Part shown: in pieces, positions 1 through 11,304 of the stretch
Numbering within the stretch: the first letter of the stretch is position 1
Layout: each line of letters starts with the position of its first letter
DNA from: Undaria pinnatifida
Lineage: Eukaryota; Sar; Phaeophyceae; Laminariales; Alariaceae
Assembly: GCA_012845835.1 (NCBI GenBank)
Contig: JABAKD010000019.1
Coordinates: 2,713,501-2,777,500, forward strand
Direction: 5' to 3'
Length of the DNA stretch: 64,000 nucleotides
Notes under the pieces: model-generated
What the model saw: only the letters and a program-made list of their open reading frames with translations
What the model was told of the DNA's origin: nothing
Database searches by the model: none
Program-made: the position numbers and the translations under genes

Positions 1-107
1 AGCCTGGCCATCTGTGCGCCGTTTACCAAGGGTGGTGGCTGCGTGGGCTTCGGCGAGTGGGTTCAGATCGTCTTCTTCGGTGCCCCCGTCCCACCCATGT
101 AAAGATA

Positions 108-290
108 TTTGCGGACGAAGACACCGGCTGTAAAAGATTTCGGAGGGTCAAGATATCGGAAGGTGAAGATATCGGCGGAGACGGATATCGGCCGATAAGT
201 ATGTCGGAGGGTAGAGATGCCGGCCGGTAATGATATCGGCGAGGAAGGACGTCGTTGGGATGAAGATATCGGCGAATATATCTTCTTGTT
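108..290. repeat. GATATCGG minisatellite
   Basis: Degenerate tandem repeat of about 15-20 bp built on GAAGATATCGGCGGA, roughly nine units. No coding signal. The first 107 bases show nothing recognisable. Confidence 0.7.
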
Positions 291-454
291 TTAGCCCGAC
301 CCCCCCTGGACAATTTAAGCGTACGGTTTACACGGCAAAATCGAAATGGCCGTCCAATGGCTACGCGAAAAAGCACAAGGTGCAAGTGGAAGCTGCTCTG
401 CGGTGCTGTGCTGTGCGGCGCAGGGTGGGGTGGAGAAAGACGGGGTTAGTGGGG

Positions 455-1030
455 TGGGGCCATGCCTTGCAGGGCAGTGCTGTGCCGTGTCGTGTCGTGC
501 GGTGCCGTGTCGTGCGGTGCGGTGCGGTGCCGTGCCTTGCGTCGCAGGGCGGGGGGGTGGCACGGGCGGAGCTGTTCCTTGCGAGGCCGCTTTCTATTGT
601 CGGTCCCCGATGCGGTGTCGTACCGTACGGTTTTGCGCATGGCGGTACGGCGCGTCGCAGGGCAGCGCGATGCGGTGCCGCGCAATGCGGCACCGCGCAA
701 TGCGGCACCGCGCAATGCGGTGCGGTGCTGTGCTATGCTGTGCGGCGCAGGCCGGGATGGAGGGGGGTGGCGTGGTGCGGGGTGGGGTAGGGCGGGGTAG
801 GGCCGGCCGGGGTGGAGAGGGGTGGAGCGGTGCAGCGTCGTGTCGCTTGATGCAGTGCGGTATGGTCCGTAGCGGCACAGGGTTAGGTGGGAGAGGGACG
901 GGGTGGGGAGGGGTAAGGCGGGCGGTGGCGTGTAGCGCAGTATTATGCGGTGCGGTGCTGCACCGCCGTGTTGTATGGTGCGGTGCAGTGCGCAGATGAG
1001 AGGGATCGGATGGGGCGGGGTGGGGCTGGG
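455..1030. repeat. GTGCGG/GTGCCGT low-complexity tract
   Basis: Long degenerate array of GTGCGGTGC, GTGTCGTGC and GCACCGCGCAAT variants. Cys/Arg/Ala-rich open frames exist on both strands because the repeat has few stops; none looks like a protein. Confidence 0.75.
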
Positions 1031-3114
1031 CGGGGTGGAGCGGGATTGGTCTTACTTCTTGGCGCTGCTGCGGTTGGATTGGTTGTCGTCGCCTCGGGCC
1101 ATTAGGAGGTAGGGTAAAAGCGGCAGCAAAAGCAGTAGCAGCAGCGGTGGCAGCAGTGTCAGCAGCAGAGGGTAACGCCGCATCATCAAATGGGGGCGTT
1201 TCACGCATTGGCAAGCGCCCGGTGGGAAGCGCACGCCCCGGGGGGGGAGGGGGGACGCGAGCGTCGTGTGATCAAGCTGTGGTGGATGGTGGCAGAGGGG
1301 GGGGCGGGGGTTGAGTTATCCACTTTTATGGTGTCGCATCCGTAGCAGCGTAACTATCACTTTGTTTTGTCTTTTCGCAATTTTTGTTTTCGATGATTGG
1401 TTTTCGGTTGTCGCGTTGGGGAGGCGTTTTCATTGGTTGGGAAGGCGTTTTCGTTGGTCGGTTTTCGCTTGTCGCGCTTGGGGAGGCGTGGGAGGGTAGA
1501 TCCGGCATAGTTTAGACCTCACAATTTTGGTTTAACCCTCGTGATTAATTGTCTCGATCGCGCTTTCGGGAGGGGGGGAAAGCGGGGGTCGAAGACGCGC
1601 TCGCTCGGAGCGTAGTATTGGTCGTGTTTGGAAGTGGGTCCTGCTTGATCGATATTAGCCCACTACGCCGTGTTGCGGTTGCAGCGCCGTTGCTGCCTTA
1701 CCTGTGCTACAGCAGTATCAGCAGCTGCAGCAGTTTTTTCTTCTGCCGGTGTGTTGCTGGAGCACTGCATTGGAAGTTCTGATAGTGTTGGATGTAGTAT
1801 GGGCCGCAATGTCCATAGCTGCAACATTATTTTATGATGTTGCAGTATTAGTACGTACCTGGTGCCTGGTAGTTTACGAATAGTAGTATAGCTTTTGTTG
1901 TGGTAGTGTGCGAAAATCGTCGGATATTGACGTTCCGCGTCCTTAAAGTAAACTGAAAAATCAACGTTTCCCTTTTAAAAAAGCCTTCGGCATTGTGTGC
2001 ATTATTCGGAAGCCACTGAACTGAGTGCCACCGACGAAGTGCCACCAATGAAGTGCCGCCGAACGAAGTACCACTGAAGACCGTGAGCTAAATTGAAACA
2101 TTTGGCTACTCTTTTGGGACTTTTCGAGCGTTTTTTTTTCTCTCGAAACAAATGAAGATTGATTCCTTGCGGGACCAGCCTCACGAAGCAACCCGAGTTG
2201 CGCGAGCCTCTTCCTTTTTTTCTTCAGACGCGATTTCGAGTAGCCCGTCACGTGGCCCATATCGCATAACGTTCGACGCTTTGCTGGAATGAATGGTATG
2301 CATCCGATATTTTCCCCCGTTGTTTTACGTACGCAACAGCCATATGCCGACATATTATGTTCCCTACGCCCCTCCTCCAACAACATAACGTAGATCTCGT
2401 CCCGATGTAAATCGAATATCCTTCCATAAAGTTTTGCAAAATCAATCATCAATATCGTGCTATAACCCATACCTGGAGTCCTCGATCAAGAATCACAGTA
2501 AACGAACTTTGTCCCCACGCCCCAAATATGTCGGGTTGATGATCTATATAGGGTTGCGCAGATTATCCGTTGTTTTAATAGGACGAAATTTTGTACTAAA
2601 AAAGGTGACAAGTCTACGCCTTTCAGTACAGATCTCCCATGCGACGACGGGATTCATTGGTGTGTGCCCTCCTCCTGTAGATTGTGGGGCAGACAACATA
2701 ATCACTTGTCCACGAATGGCTACAAATTACAATCAGATCCAAACGCTCGGAGGCCCAAATAGACTTCAGTCTATTGTTTTCCGTGTTTTTGATTCTTTTA
2801 GGAGCATCCTCTTCTCAACTTGCTGCTTACGGCATATTTCAATATTTCGAAGATTTGCACCCCCGGCAATGCAGGCACAGCGATTGAAAACATCTTGCAC
2901 ATATATTTGAGGGAGAAACGTGGTGAAAAGTTCGTATAATTCTAGCTCTCTAACGACGTTATTTAATAGTCTCGTGGCCATCACTGTACTACATGTTGCA
3001 GCGTGTACTATTAATAGAATTTTTGACCAACGCCATGACCAACGCCAAGACATCGTTAGACTTAACATCCTAGTTCTATGCCATCTACCGTGTATTACAT
3101 GTTGCTAGTAATAT
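1031..3114. other. unassigned stretch, no recognised gene
   Basis: Contains GCA/GCAGCGG runs (about 1110-1170), a GTTTTCGTTGGTCGG repeat (about 1395-1490) and four units of a roughly 15-bp GAAGTGCCACC repeat (about 2005-2085). A 169-codon minus-strand frame at 2470-1961 has no family I recognise, and its 3' part reads through the GAAGTGCCACC repeat. Confidence 0.4.
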
Positions 3115-4040
3115 TAATAGGAATTTTGACCTACGCGATGACCGACGCCAAGACATCGTTAGACTTAACATACTAGTTCTAGTGTTGGGACTTTCTTGAC
3201 GGCTCTCCGTCAAGGGGCAAGAGTATCGTCATTCGAAAGCTTAATATACTAGTTATAGTGTCGATATTTGGTTGACGTGTTCGTCAAGGGGCAAGAGTGC
3301 CGTCAAACGACATGTTGGTAACTAAAATTGTAGTGTGAAGAGTTCCACGAACAGTCAAGAGTGCCGTTACCCGACATCTGAACGTACTTTGTACTATTTT
3401 TAGTGTGGATGTGCTTTTTTAACCTTTCGGCACCGCACTCTCGACATATGGGGACACAACACTTGGAATTAGAATGTGAAATGTTTAGGAGTTGGAAAAG
3501 TGGGCTGTCCATCAAGGACCAAAAGAAAACCGTCATAAAATATATTCAGCATTATCATTGGTGCGGAGGATGCCTTGACGGCTGCCCTCTTGTTCGTCAA
3601 GGGGCAAGAGCGCCGTCAATCAACATTCAAACATCGCTACACCGGTTATCCGTCAAGGGCCAAGACAGTCGTCAACCGACATACAAACATACTACTTTAA
3701 TGTGTGAAGAGTTGCTTGACGGGTTTCCTTGATGGCTCTCCGCCAAGGGCATTTTTTTCGCCAAACGACGATATCATATTGCTATACCAATTTTAGTGTG
3801 GAGATTTCCTGGACAGATGTCCGTCAACGGACAGTGCCGTCAACTACATACATACATGACATACTAATTTTAGTGTGCGGAGTTCCTTGCTCTGACTCTC
3901 CTTGGCTTTCCGTCAAGAAACGAGAGCGCTGTCAAACGTCATATTAATGTCGAATTAGTGTTGAGAGTTCCTAGACGTTTGTCCGTGACGTCTCTCCCTG
4001 ACGGATATCCGTCAAGGTAGCAAGAGTGCCATCAACCGAA
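3115..4040. repeat. imperfect tandem array with TTGACGG/CCGTCAA stems
   Basis: About ten diverged units of 75-95 bp. Each has a core like CCGTCAAGGGGCAAGAG followed by GCCGTCAA, an ACGACAT block and a TTTTAGTGTGNAGAGTTCC block. At 3197-3214 the unit begins with TTGACGGCTCTCCGTCAA, a perfect 7-bp stem with a 4-nt loop; other units keep weakened stems. Confidence 0.75.
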
Positions 4041-4237
4041 AAATTATCACCTGGGGTTGGATCGACCGAGAGACATAAAAAAAAACTCGAACGCGGGGGT
4101 GTCCGCGGACAAATAACCCAAAGCTCTCGTGAGCATCATCTCGCACCAGAACGCCGGCCCAAGACAAGACCCGAGCAGTTTCAGTCTATCGCGCGTGAAA
4201 ACACTCGGCTAAATTCAAAACATTTTTTTTAGGTAGT

Positions 4238-4450
4238 CTAACAAGCATAATCAGACGCCGGCGCGACGCCTTTCAAACCCTTGATAACGTCCGCCACTGC
4301 AGCGACGCGGCCGAAAATCCCCCCCTGCGCCTTGACCATCGCCAACCCAATAGTGTGGAACTCTGGGAAGAAGGAGGCGCAAGCTTCGTCCACCACGATG
4401 CAAGAGTATCCGCGGTCGTTGGCTTCACGCACCGTACTGTGGACGCAGAC
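4238..4450 (-). CDS. hydrolase exon 3 with nucleophilic Cys
   Basis: Starts VCVHSTVRE right after a CAG acceptor, so the active-site Cys is the second codon of the exon. It continues through AQGGIFGRV to a TAG stop (4240-4238). Phase 0 matches exon 2. Confidence 0.88.
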   Translation of the reverse strand, partial: VCVHSTVREANDRGYSCIVVDEACASFFPEFHTIGLAMVKAQGGIFGRVAAVADVIKGLKGVAPASDYAC

Positions 4451-7400
4451 CTGCGCGCCGGTTTGGCCGGTGGTTTTGAGGGGCGGAAAGTAGCAGGGGC
4501 CATCGCACGAACGGTCAGAGAGTTCTTTTGTGGTGACCAGTGACGGGGAAAGAGGAGAGCGGGCCGCACCGAGGCATCATATTTCAATACCAACAACAGC
4601 ACCGTAGCCACCAACACCGACACCATCTAGTCGCATGTACCTGGTATACACACTGTTTTTTCCAGCCCCCCCCCCCCCCCCAAAGTATGTATATATAATA
4701 GTTGGCCTCGGTTGGCACCGACGCTGTAAAACATTATTATACGAATATTGGGGTTGGCGGTGGTTGGCAACGACGCTGTAAAACACGCAAAGTCAACTGC
4801 GTGAGCTAGGCAATCAGGCTACCGTTTTTTTTTTGCGGTCTCAGGTGCCATGATATGGGTTATCGCGAGTTAGATCATATAGTGCAGGGTGTGGAGAACC
4901 CCAACTCCCTATAGAAGACGCGTGCTGCACGATAGAGGTGCGCCATTTTTTTATTTCTAATACTACTCCTCGATTTGGGAGCTCAAGACCTCCCTCAAAA
5001 ACTGATATGGAAAACAATAAACCTGCTTTATCGCGGATGAACAAATTCCATGTGGCCTAGGTACACACGACGAGAATCATGCAAAAAAAAAATGAGCTAT
5101 TTCCGACATTTCAGACGAAAACTTGTGCTACCTCTACACCGTAGCACGCGGCACACGGTAGGGGGAATGATCGCATCACGTAGTGTGAAAATATTAAGGC
5201 ACGCACGAGGCAGTTTCATGGTAACATCCATTGTAGCCCCTCTGGAGTGGCCACGCCAGAAAACAAAGTGAGCCATTGGCGCTGTCATTCAAAAGCAAGA
5301 AAGTAGCCACAAGGTGCCGAAGTCCGTCTTACGAGCAGCGGTTCTTGGAAGGATGCAGTTCACCCTTCATGCAGCTCGCCGAACTCCTCACGGCGCTTCG
5401 CGCTTGGTGCAAGCAATGCCTGCCTGGTTGGTGAAAACCCGACATGGCATTGTAGGGGTGCGAGGGTCCATGGCCATACGACTACGGCCATGCACATACT
5501 GAGTACACCCCCCACCCCGACTTTTTCCTTTCCCCCCCCCTCCCCCCCCCCCGGTTCCCACCCCACCTCCCTCCTAGCGCCGTTAATAATGAGCGCCCCT
5601 GTCCCTTCCGACCAAAGCATCGTTTCCAGATCTATCGCAAGGAAGGCGCCTCCGCCTGCCACCCTACACCCTCACCCCGCCTACCCGCAACTCCCCCCCT
5701 CCCCCCTCAAGCACTGTCTTCCTCGTCAGCGAAAGCACGACGTGCTACTCCATGCCGGCATTGTACGAGGATGCGAGATGCGAGGGTGTATGGTCGTACG
5801 ACTACCGCCATCCGTAAAATGAGTACATCCTCCCTCCCCCATGTTCCAATCCTCCCCCCCTCCCCCCTTCCCCCCTCCCCTACCTCGGTCGTAACGCCGC
5901 AAACAATGAGCGCCTCTATCCCTTTCGAGCGCAGTATCGTTTCCAGGTCCGTGGCATAGAAGGCGCCCTTGCCTGGCTTGTCGACACACAGCTCCGCCGG
6001 AAGCGGGTATAGCTCCGGGATGATGTCGTGCCCCTTTTCTCCCCTCACCAGGATGCGTCCCATGGGACCCGGGTCTCCTATGCGCTTGCCTTCGTGGGCT
6101 TGCAGGTGTTTGTGTCTGTACGATTTGCATGCATGCGCAGAAAATAATGGAAATTGTTGTTAACACATGATGCCAGGTTTCTGTTTTTGTATGCGCAGAA
6201 AATTATGAACATCTTGTTGTTAAATGTTTGACTGTAAAAATTGCGACCACATGCATGATTTGTATGCGCGGGCCTACACGACTTTGTGGCTGAATGATGT
6301 GTGTGCGCGGCGTGCCTGCGCTGTATGATTTGTATGCTCGGAGCATGTGGCTGTATGATTTGTATGCGCGCCCTGCAGAACGAGTTTGTCAATGTATAGT
6401 TTTTTGCACTCCCTGCAAGATTTTGCCGTGGAGGAATTTGTGGCTGTATGATTTTTATGAGCACTACATTGAAGGAATATGTTGATAACAACATATCAGG
6501 TATATACTATTATGCACATGGCGCGAATGCCTTTGTCGCTGTGTGTTTTGTATGCGTGGCATGCAGGATGTTGTTGCTGCAGGATCTGTATGCGCGGCAC
6601 GTGGCTGTATGATTAGTAAACTCATAAAGCGAAATGACGAAATGTGTTAATATCACACTTCGTACGAAGTACACGATTTGTATGCGTGAGGCGTGCGTGA
6701 TTATGTGGCTGTGTATGACTTGTATACGCGGCGGGCGGATGTTCGGGGCGCTGTATACGTTGTGTGCGCGTCGCGCAAGAACTTGTGCTGCAGGACGTTT
6801 ATGCTCGGTACGTGCGAATTTGCGGCCGCATACTTTGTATGCGCAGAAAATGCGGGAACGCGCTGTGAACGCTGAATTCATGAAGTATATTTTGGGCCGA
6901 TTGTACCCCCCCCCCAAAAAAATAGCGATTTCTTTGACAAACATTTCATGGCTACTTGACACGAGGAAGGATGCCATAAAATAATATCTTCATGTACATT
7001 TTTTGCCAAGCACTATCGAATGATAACGTGGGGTAGCAAGGGGCACCGCAGTTCAGGAGATACGCCCGGGAGCTGGTTTCTAAAGCGGCAAATTCTTCAA
7101 ATAAAGATGTTGAGAGAGAGGTCTACCGCAAAACGACTCTATTTGGATGTGCGACGCGTGGGCGAGTTTTTGGTTGTATGATTTGTATGTGCGCAACGCG
7201 CGGGAGGGGTTTGAGGATGCATGAATGAATAGTATGCGCGGAAAACGAGGGAAGGTAGATGTCGAAATTGGTGGACGTGCCCTTCGACCACGTTCGGCTC
7301 AAATTGCGACCCCTGATGAGTGAGCATACGAGAGAAGAATCCCCCCCAACAAAGAAAGGGAAATCAATAGCTAGAAATCAACCAACAAAAAGGGAGCTAA

Positions 7401-10045
7401 AAAGTACTAACATACACTTTAATTTTTCTCTTCTACGTACACATTATATTCACGTGCGGACATTGTTTTTTACAGCTGCAAATTATATTTATTTACATGC
7501 TGACGTTGTTTTAAAAGGATTGCTACCCGACAATGTGCGGCATACTAAATTCCTGGTAAGCTCATCAAGTCGGGGATGTCACCCAAAAACAGCTATAATC
7601 CTGGAAGAGGAACAAACCCGGGGGAACCAAAAAAGAGGATCTCTACAGCATATTGGGAAAGTCTATTATATTAAAATAAAAATACACATCATCCAGCTGT
7701 GAGATCGAAGACCGAAAGTTTATTTACATTGTGTGCTACACGCAGCTCCGTTATTATAAGGGATGTTATCGACGCGAGAGTCGACAAGCGAACAAAAGCC
7801 GAAGCCTCAAGTGATCGAAAGTAAGACACATAAAAAGTTTGGGGAGGGTTGCTACGACCAAACAAAGCCATACTACTGCGGTGAAGGGGGAGGGTTACTT
7901 TTCGCGCCTTTTGTTTCAGTGACACGGGGTCACTCGCGCGAATGACCCCGTGTTCCTGTGCGCGGTTGCTCGAGTCTCATCAATAGACGAAAATAAGAAG
8001 ACGGTTGGCCCGTTTAGTACTGAAAATAATGTAGACACCCTCTGGCTGCTTACATAGAAATTTCAGCCTAGCTAGACAGAACTTAGAGCTTAGTACGTAG
8101 CTGGTGTCGGATACTAACACCTTGTTGTTGCGCTGTTGTAGTTGTTGTTGCTGTTGCCGTTGTCGTCGTTGTTGTTTTATTTGATTTGACACTGTTATTT
8201 CTGCTATGTTTGCCCGCCGACAATGCTGAGCATGTTGTGATGAATGATCAGCTCGGACTTCGATCGCTCACCACACGCACTCGGCATTTCCACAAAAAAT
8301 GTAGAAGAAAATCGATTGCCCATTGTTTGTCGCACAACAAGGCAACATAATGGATTTCTTCTGCAGATAGATGCTTTCTTCTGGGAATGATGAAAAAATG
8401 AGTGATGACGCAATACGAGTAGTTGCCTTCTATTTTCCGGGTAGTGCTGCATATGTATGTTCGGGGGGTTTTAGAGTTGTAAAGCGACCTCCCCATCTCG
8501 CCATCCGCACACACACGCCTCGTATCCAGAAATCAGGGAGAATGGGAAGAATATTGTAACACGACGCACCTGGCACCTGCTGGCTATATTGTCTGCGTGT
8601 GATTTTTGGGATCGTTTCATCCATCGCATACCAGGGTACATTCTCTGTATGCCACACTACACATTTTTTTTTCTTTTTGTTTTCATCACACTTTTACTTT
8701 CCAGCTTCTGGACAAGAAGTGGTCACAGGTGTCGTCCCTTTCCCCCCCCCGTTCTTGCCTTCAATTTTTTGTCGCGCACAGGCTTCAGCACTCCCACTGA
8801 CTCGTTGATTTTTCATCATCGAGTGTTGCTGACTCACGCTCTCGCGCTTTCCGCAAGTCAATTTGTGTACAAGAAAAAGTCCCAACGAATATATACGAGT
8901 ATGCACTCGGCGGGGCTCGAACTCACGAAACTGACCTATACCAGGCTCGAGGATAATAACCTGATACGTCACCGGGGCGACCGGTACGATACATATTATG
9001 TGCCAGGTATGTATAGTCTACATATGTATGTACGCAATACCAGGTACATGCGAGCATACAAGTGAGCTGATCGTAATCACATCAGCGCAAATTGGACCCG
9101 CTGCTCGCACCCCAAACCCCAAGCGCCCGTTGCTCCCTCAGCGCACAACTACACCGACCCGTCCATGGTACAGGCTAATATAGTATTAGAGGCTTTTCTT
9201 ACCGCTCATTGATGGGCGAAAATCACCACCACAAACAATACAACAAACCATCTTGCAGCAATACAGGAAGACCGGCACTCACTCTTGAAAGCAAACGTGC
9301 GTGTCTAATGGCGGCGAAAAGTCAATTTAATAGTATCTGGAGTGGCGGCGGACGACAGGCTTTTAGAAATCATAGCCAGCCCCGACAGAGACGCGCTTAC
9401 TCTTTTTTTTACTCATTATCATTCCATCTATTATATGTCTATGATTATATTGTATTCGCGCTTTGGGTCAGGGTTAGACATCTAGACTATACTATATATA
9501 ACTTAGACCCGAGGCCACCAAGCAGGCTCTTCTCTCCCCGCCCTATCACGGCACGATGCCTATTGGACATGACCACTGACATTACACTATTAGTCCATGG
9601 CATATACGCACACTGACTGGAAAAGCATGTCGTTGTTTCTTCGTCTTTCTTGCTTGTCTGTTGTCATAGCCATCACTCGATGTCTAGTCTACACGAATGC
9701 CAATTTCGTTCGTGGATGATGCTCGACATCCATAGATAGTTGTTCTGGAGACAGATAGATAGAGAAGGACACGCACCTCGGAAGGTCGGAGAGGTCGGGG
9801 AGATGACCCTCTCGGGTGTGCACGACCATCATCTCTGCCTGGCGGCAGGCTACGAGGATTTCCTTGCAAGGCAAAATCGCTTTGCGAAGCACGGACACGT
9901 CGTTGCCGAGCGACTCTCCGAAGCCTCCGGGTTCAAGGAAGTCTCGCTGCATGTCGATCATGATTAGGGCGGTGTGGGGGGGTGAGAGCATGGCTGCTGT
10001 GGGATCTGCCTCGATGCGAAGAACATGCTCCTTAGGATCGGACAT
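4238..10045 (-). CDS. isochorismatase-superfamily cysteine hydrolase (spliced gene)
   Basis: Three exons are recognised: 10045-9777, 6098-5884 and 4450-4238, about 230 residues in total. The first starts [10 protein letters not shown] and contains [18 protein letters not shown], with the probable catalytic Asp at residue 31. The second carries [14 protein letters not shown] and DKPGKGAF (catalytic Lys). The third opens with [15 protein letters not shown] (nucleophilic Cys after TTE) and ends at TAG. This Asp-Lys-Cys triad is the isochorismatase fold; the motif set resembles amidohydrolases of the biuret/ureidoacrylate type, so hydrolysis of a small C-N amide is likely. The substrate cannot be read from sequence. 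Exon 2 to 3 joins in phase 0. Exon 1 ends with 2 nt of a codon, while the best exon 2 acceptor also leaves 2 nt, and about 10-15 residues expected between DLSDLP and GDPGPMG are missing. A small unrecognised exon in the 3.7-kb first intron is therefore likely. No signal peptide is visible. Confidence 0.85.
4840..5503 (+). mobile_element. poly-C-tailed SINE, near full length, interrupted by a MITE
   Basis: Matches 56837-57256 along its whole length apart from the MITE at about 4918-5151. Shared blocks include GGGGAATGATCGCATCAC, GGAGTGGCCACNCCAGAAAA, AAGGATGCAGTTCACCCTTC and GGTGCAAGCAA. It ends in CTGAGTACACCCCCC and lies antisense in the hydrolase intron. Confidence 0.75.
4918..5151. mobile_element. 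MITE family 1 (GACGCGTGCTAC ends) nested in the SINE
   Basis: Left end is like GACGCGTGCTGC plus GATAGAGGTGCGCCA; right end is GTGCTACCTCTACACCGTAG then CACGCG. The interior has CCTCGATTTGGGAGCT and ACGAGAATCATG, shared with the copies at 23392, 24943 and 42219. The copy at 56.8 kb supplies the empty site. Confidence 0.75.
5575..5680 (-). pseudogene. shadow copy of hydrolase exon 2
   Basis: Reads [18 protein letters not shown] then [13 protein letters not shown], against [18 protein letters not shown] then [12 protein letters not shown] in the real exon. The Lys of DKPGKGAF is replaced by Gly and TTEV is lost, so this is a decayed duplicate in the intron between exons 2 and 3. Each copy is preceded on the plus strand by a SINE 3' end plus C-rich tail, which suggests a tandem duplication of a SINE-exon cassette of about 320 bp. 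Confidence 0.8.
5738..5826 (+). mobile_element. 3' fragment of poly-C-tailed SINE
   Basis: Truncated copy with CACGACGTGCTACTCC, GATGCGAGGGTGTATGGTC and the end AAAATGAGTAC, then a C-rich run that stops at the donor of hydrolase exon 2, about 60 bp away. Confidence 0.7.
5884..6098 (-). CDS. hydrolase exon 2
   Basis: Codes for [17 protein letters not shown] through [13 protein letters not shown]. The acceptor is placed at CTGCAAG (6103-6099). The donor is GAG then GTAGGG, followed by a G-rich tract on the sense strand. The acceptor choice is uncertain because of the phase mismatch with exon 1. Confidence 0.8.
6105..7240. repeat. degenerate TGTATGATTTGTATGCGCG array
   Basis: About fifteen diverged units of 40-70 bp with the core CTGTATGATTTGTATGCGCG. 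The array begins at the acceptor of hydrolase exon 2 and runs into the first intron, so the repeat may have grown out of intron-edge sequence. Confidence 0.65.
7922..7953. repeat. perfect inverted repeat ACACGGGGTCA
   Basis: An 11-bp perfect inverted repeat (ACACGGGGTCA / TGACCCCGTGT) with a 10-nt loop CTCGCGCGAA. A related hairpin, GGTCACTCGCGCCGGTGACC, lies at about 63096-63115, so this may mark the ends of a dispersed element. From 7240 to 9700 I see no gene otherwise. Confidence 0.7.
8905..8990 (-). mobile_element. tRNA-derived SINE head
   Basis: On the minus strand it reads CGGTCGCCCCGGTGACGTA and then GAGTTCGAGCCCCGCC, a good pol III B box. The first block recurs at 44574-44590 with its own B box, so this is a dispersed tRNA-like SINE. 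No closed acceptor stem is visible. Confidence 0.5.
9777..10045 (-). CDS. hydrolase exon 1
   Basis: Codes for residues 1-89 plus 2 nt. It begins at ATG (10045) and ends CCGAG before a GTGCGT donor. It holds the catalytic Asp region and the family motif [14 protein letters not shown]. The ATG is chosen because the family's beta-1 strand follows about 25 residues later, at the usual spacing. Confidence 0.85.
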
Positions 10046-10836
10046 TTCATTTATCTATCTGTCTGCCTGATTCTAATGGGGAGAAGGAAACCACTCAGTG
10101 CTGCAGCAGTGAGCACTGCAGTGCATTGGGTAACACCAGGTGGTACCATTTTACCCGAGGCTATTAATAGTACCATATATATGGTGGTTTTGCCCGATGG
10201 TTGGCTGTTTCCTGGGTGCGTCACCTGGTACTCTTACCATATAATAGAATAGTCTATACTTCGTACCTCGTACTGTACCAGATTTGAGATACATTTCGTG
10301 AATATACATTATTAATAGTATAGACTAGACTAGTCTAGACTAGAGGTTTTTCCTTTTTTCCAGGCAGGGGGTTTCTCTTTGGTTTTCGTCTACTTAGCGA
10401 AGATAAACGTTATTTTTGAGTATTTATTTGTTATTTTCATGCTTGCTGACCCGACAATATGCAGAGCTTGAGTTTCAACGTGTTGTTTGTTGTGATCACT
10501 CACTGTGCACAGCATTCCCTAAGAAGACCACCATCTCGGAAACAAAACAGGAATTTATTTGGTTATTATTATGTTTGCGATATCCGGCAATCAATGTAGC
10601 GTACAGGATGAGCTCCGACGTCTATATAGTCTAACTCATCATCTCAGGAACATTCCCAATTGCCTTAAGAGACTACTACTAACACTACTACTGTATTATT
10701 ATACTTTTTCTGTGTGCGTAGAAGAAAACCAAGCTTTTAGAATTCTGCAAAAAAAGACATCTTGGGAATGAATGCGTACTTACTTGCTAATCGCGGGGGG
10801 TGAAGAACTCACAATCGAGTATTATTATTCGTTTAT

Positions 10837-10906
<70 letters not shown>
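10837..10906. repeat. (ACT)n microsatellite
   Basis: About 23 uninterrupted ACT/TAC units. The surrounding 10046-11300 region shows no recognised gene. Confidence 0.95.
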
Positions 10907-10907
<1 letters not shown>

Positions 10908-11304
10908 GAAGAATACGTTTCAAGAGTACATAAAACAATATACTAGAACTTTAACTTAGCTTCGCTCGACGCGATGAGCCGTTTGAAGAAACATTCGAGC
11001 TCAGTGGTCTTTTTATTTGTGTCGACCAGTTTTTGTGTTTACTACTACGTCGATCCTGAGATTGCAGCATTCAGCGCTACGGTCCGTGGCAACTGTAAAA
11101 CTTATAACCAATAAACAATCAATGCAATCAATCATTCATAACTAGTTTGTGATCCGCATTTATTTAATGCTACTCTCACGATGATACTAATATTGCAACC
11201 GCATTTATTTGGCCCTATCTATGTAGCACATATAGACTAGTCCGCGACATTTAAAAACCATATATACTTTGAAATATGCGAGATACATGCACACCAGTGT
11301 TAAG

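Noticed and set aside
230-1214. Several 110-217 codon Cys/Arg/Ala-rich frames on both strands
   Set aside because: They are translations of the GTGCGG repeat, with no domain, splice support or frame consistency.
1961-2470. 169-codon minus-strand frame
   Set aside because: No recognisable family or splice partners, and part of it reads through a 15-bp tandem repeat. Left unassigned.
3115-4040. CRISPR-like look (similar cores with variable spacers)
   Set aside because: Eukaryotic context, degenerate units of uneven length and no cas genes. It is an ordinary diverged tandem repeat.
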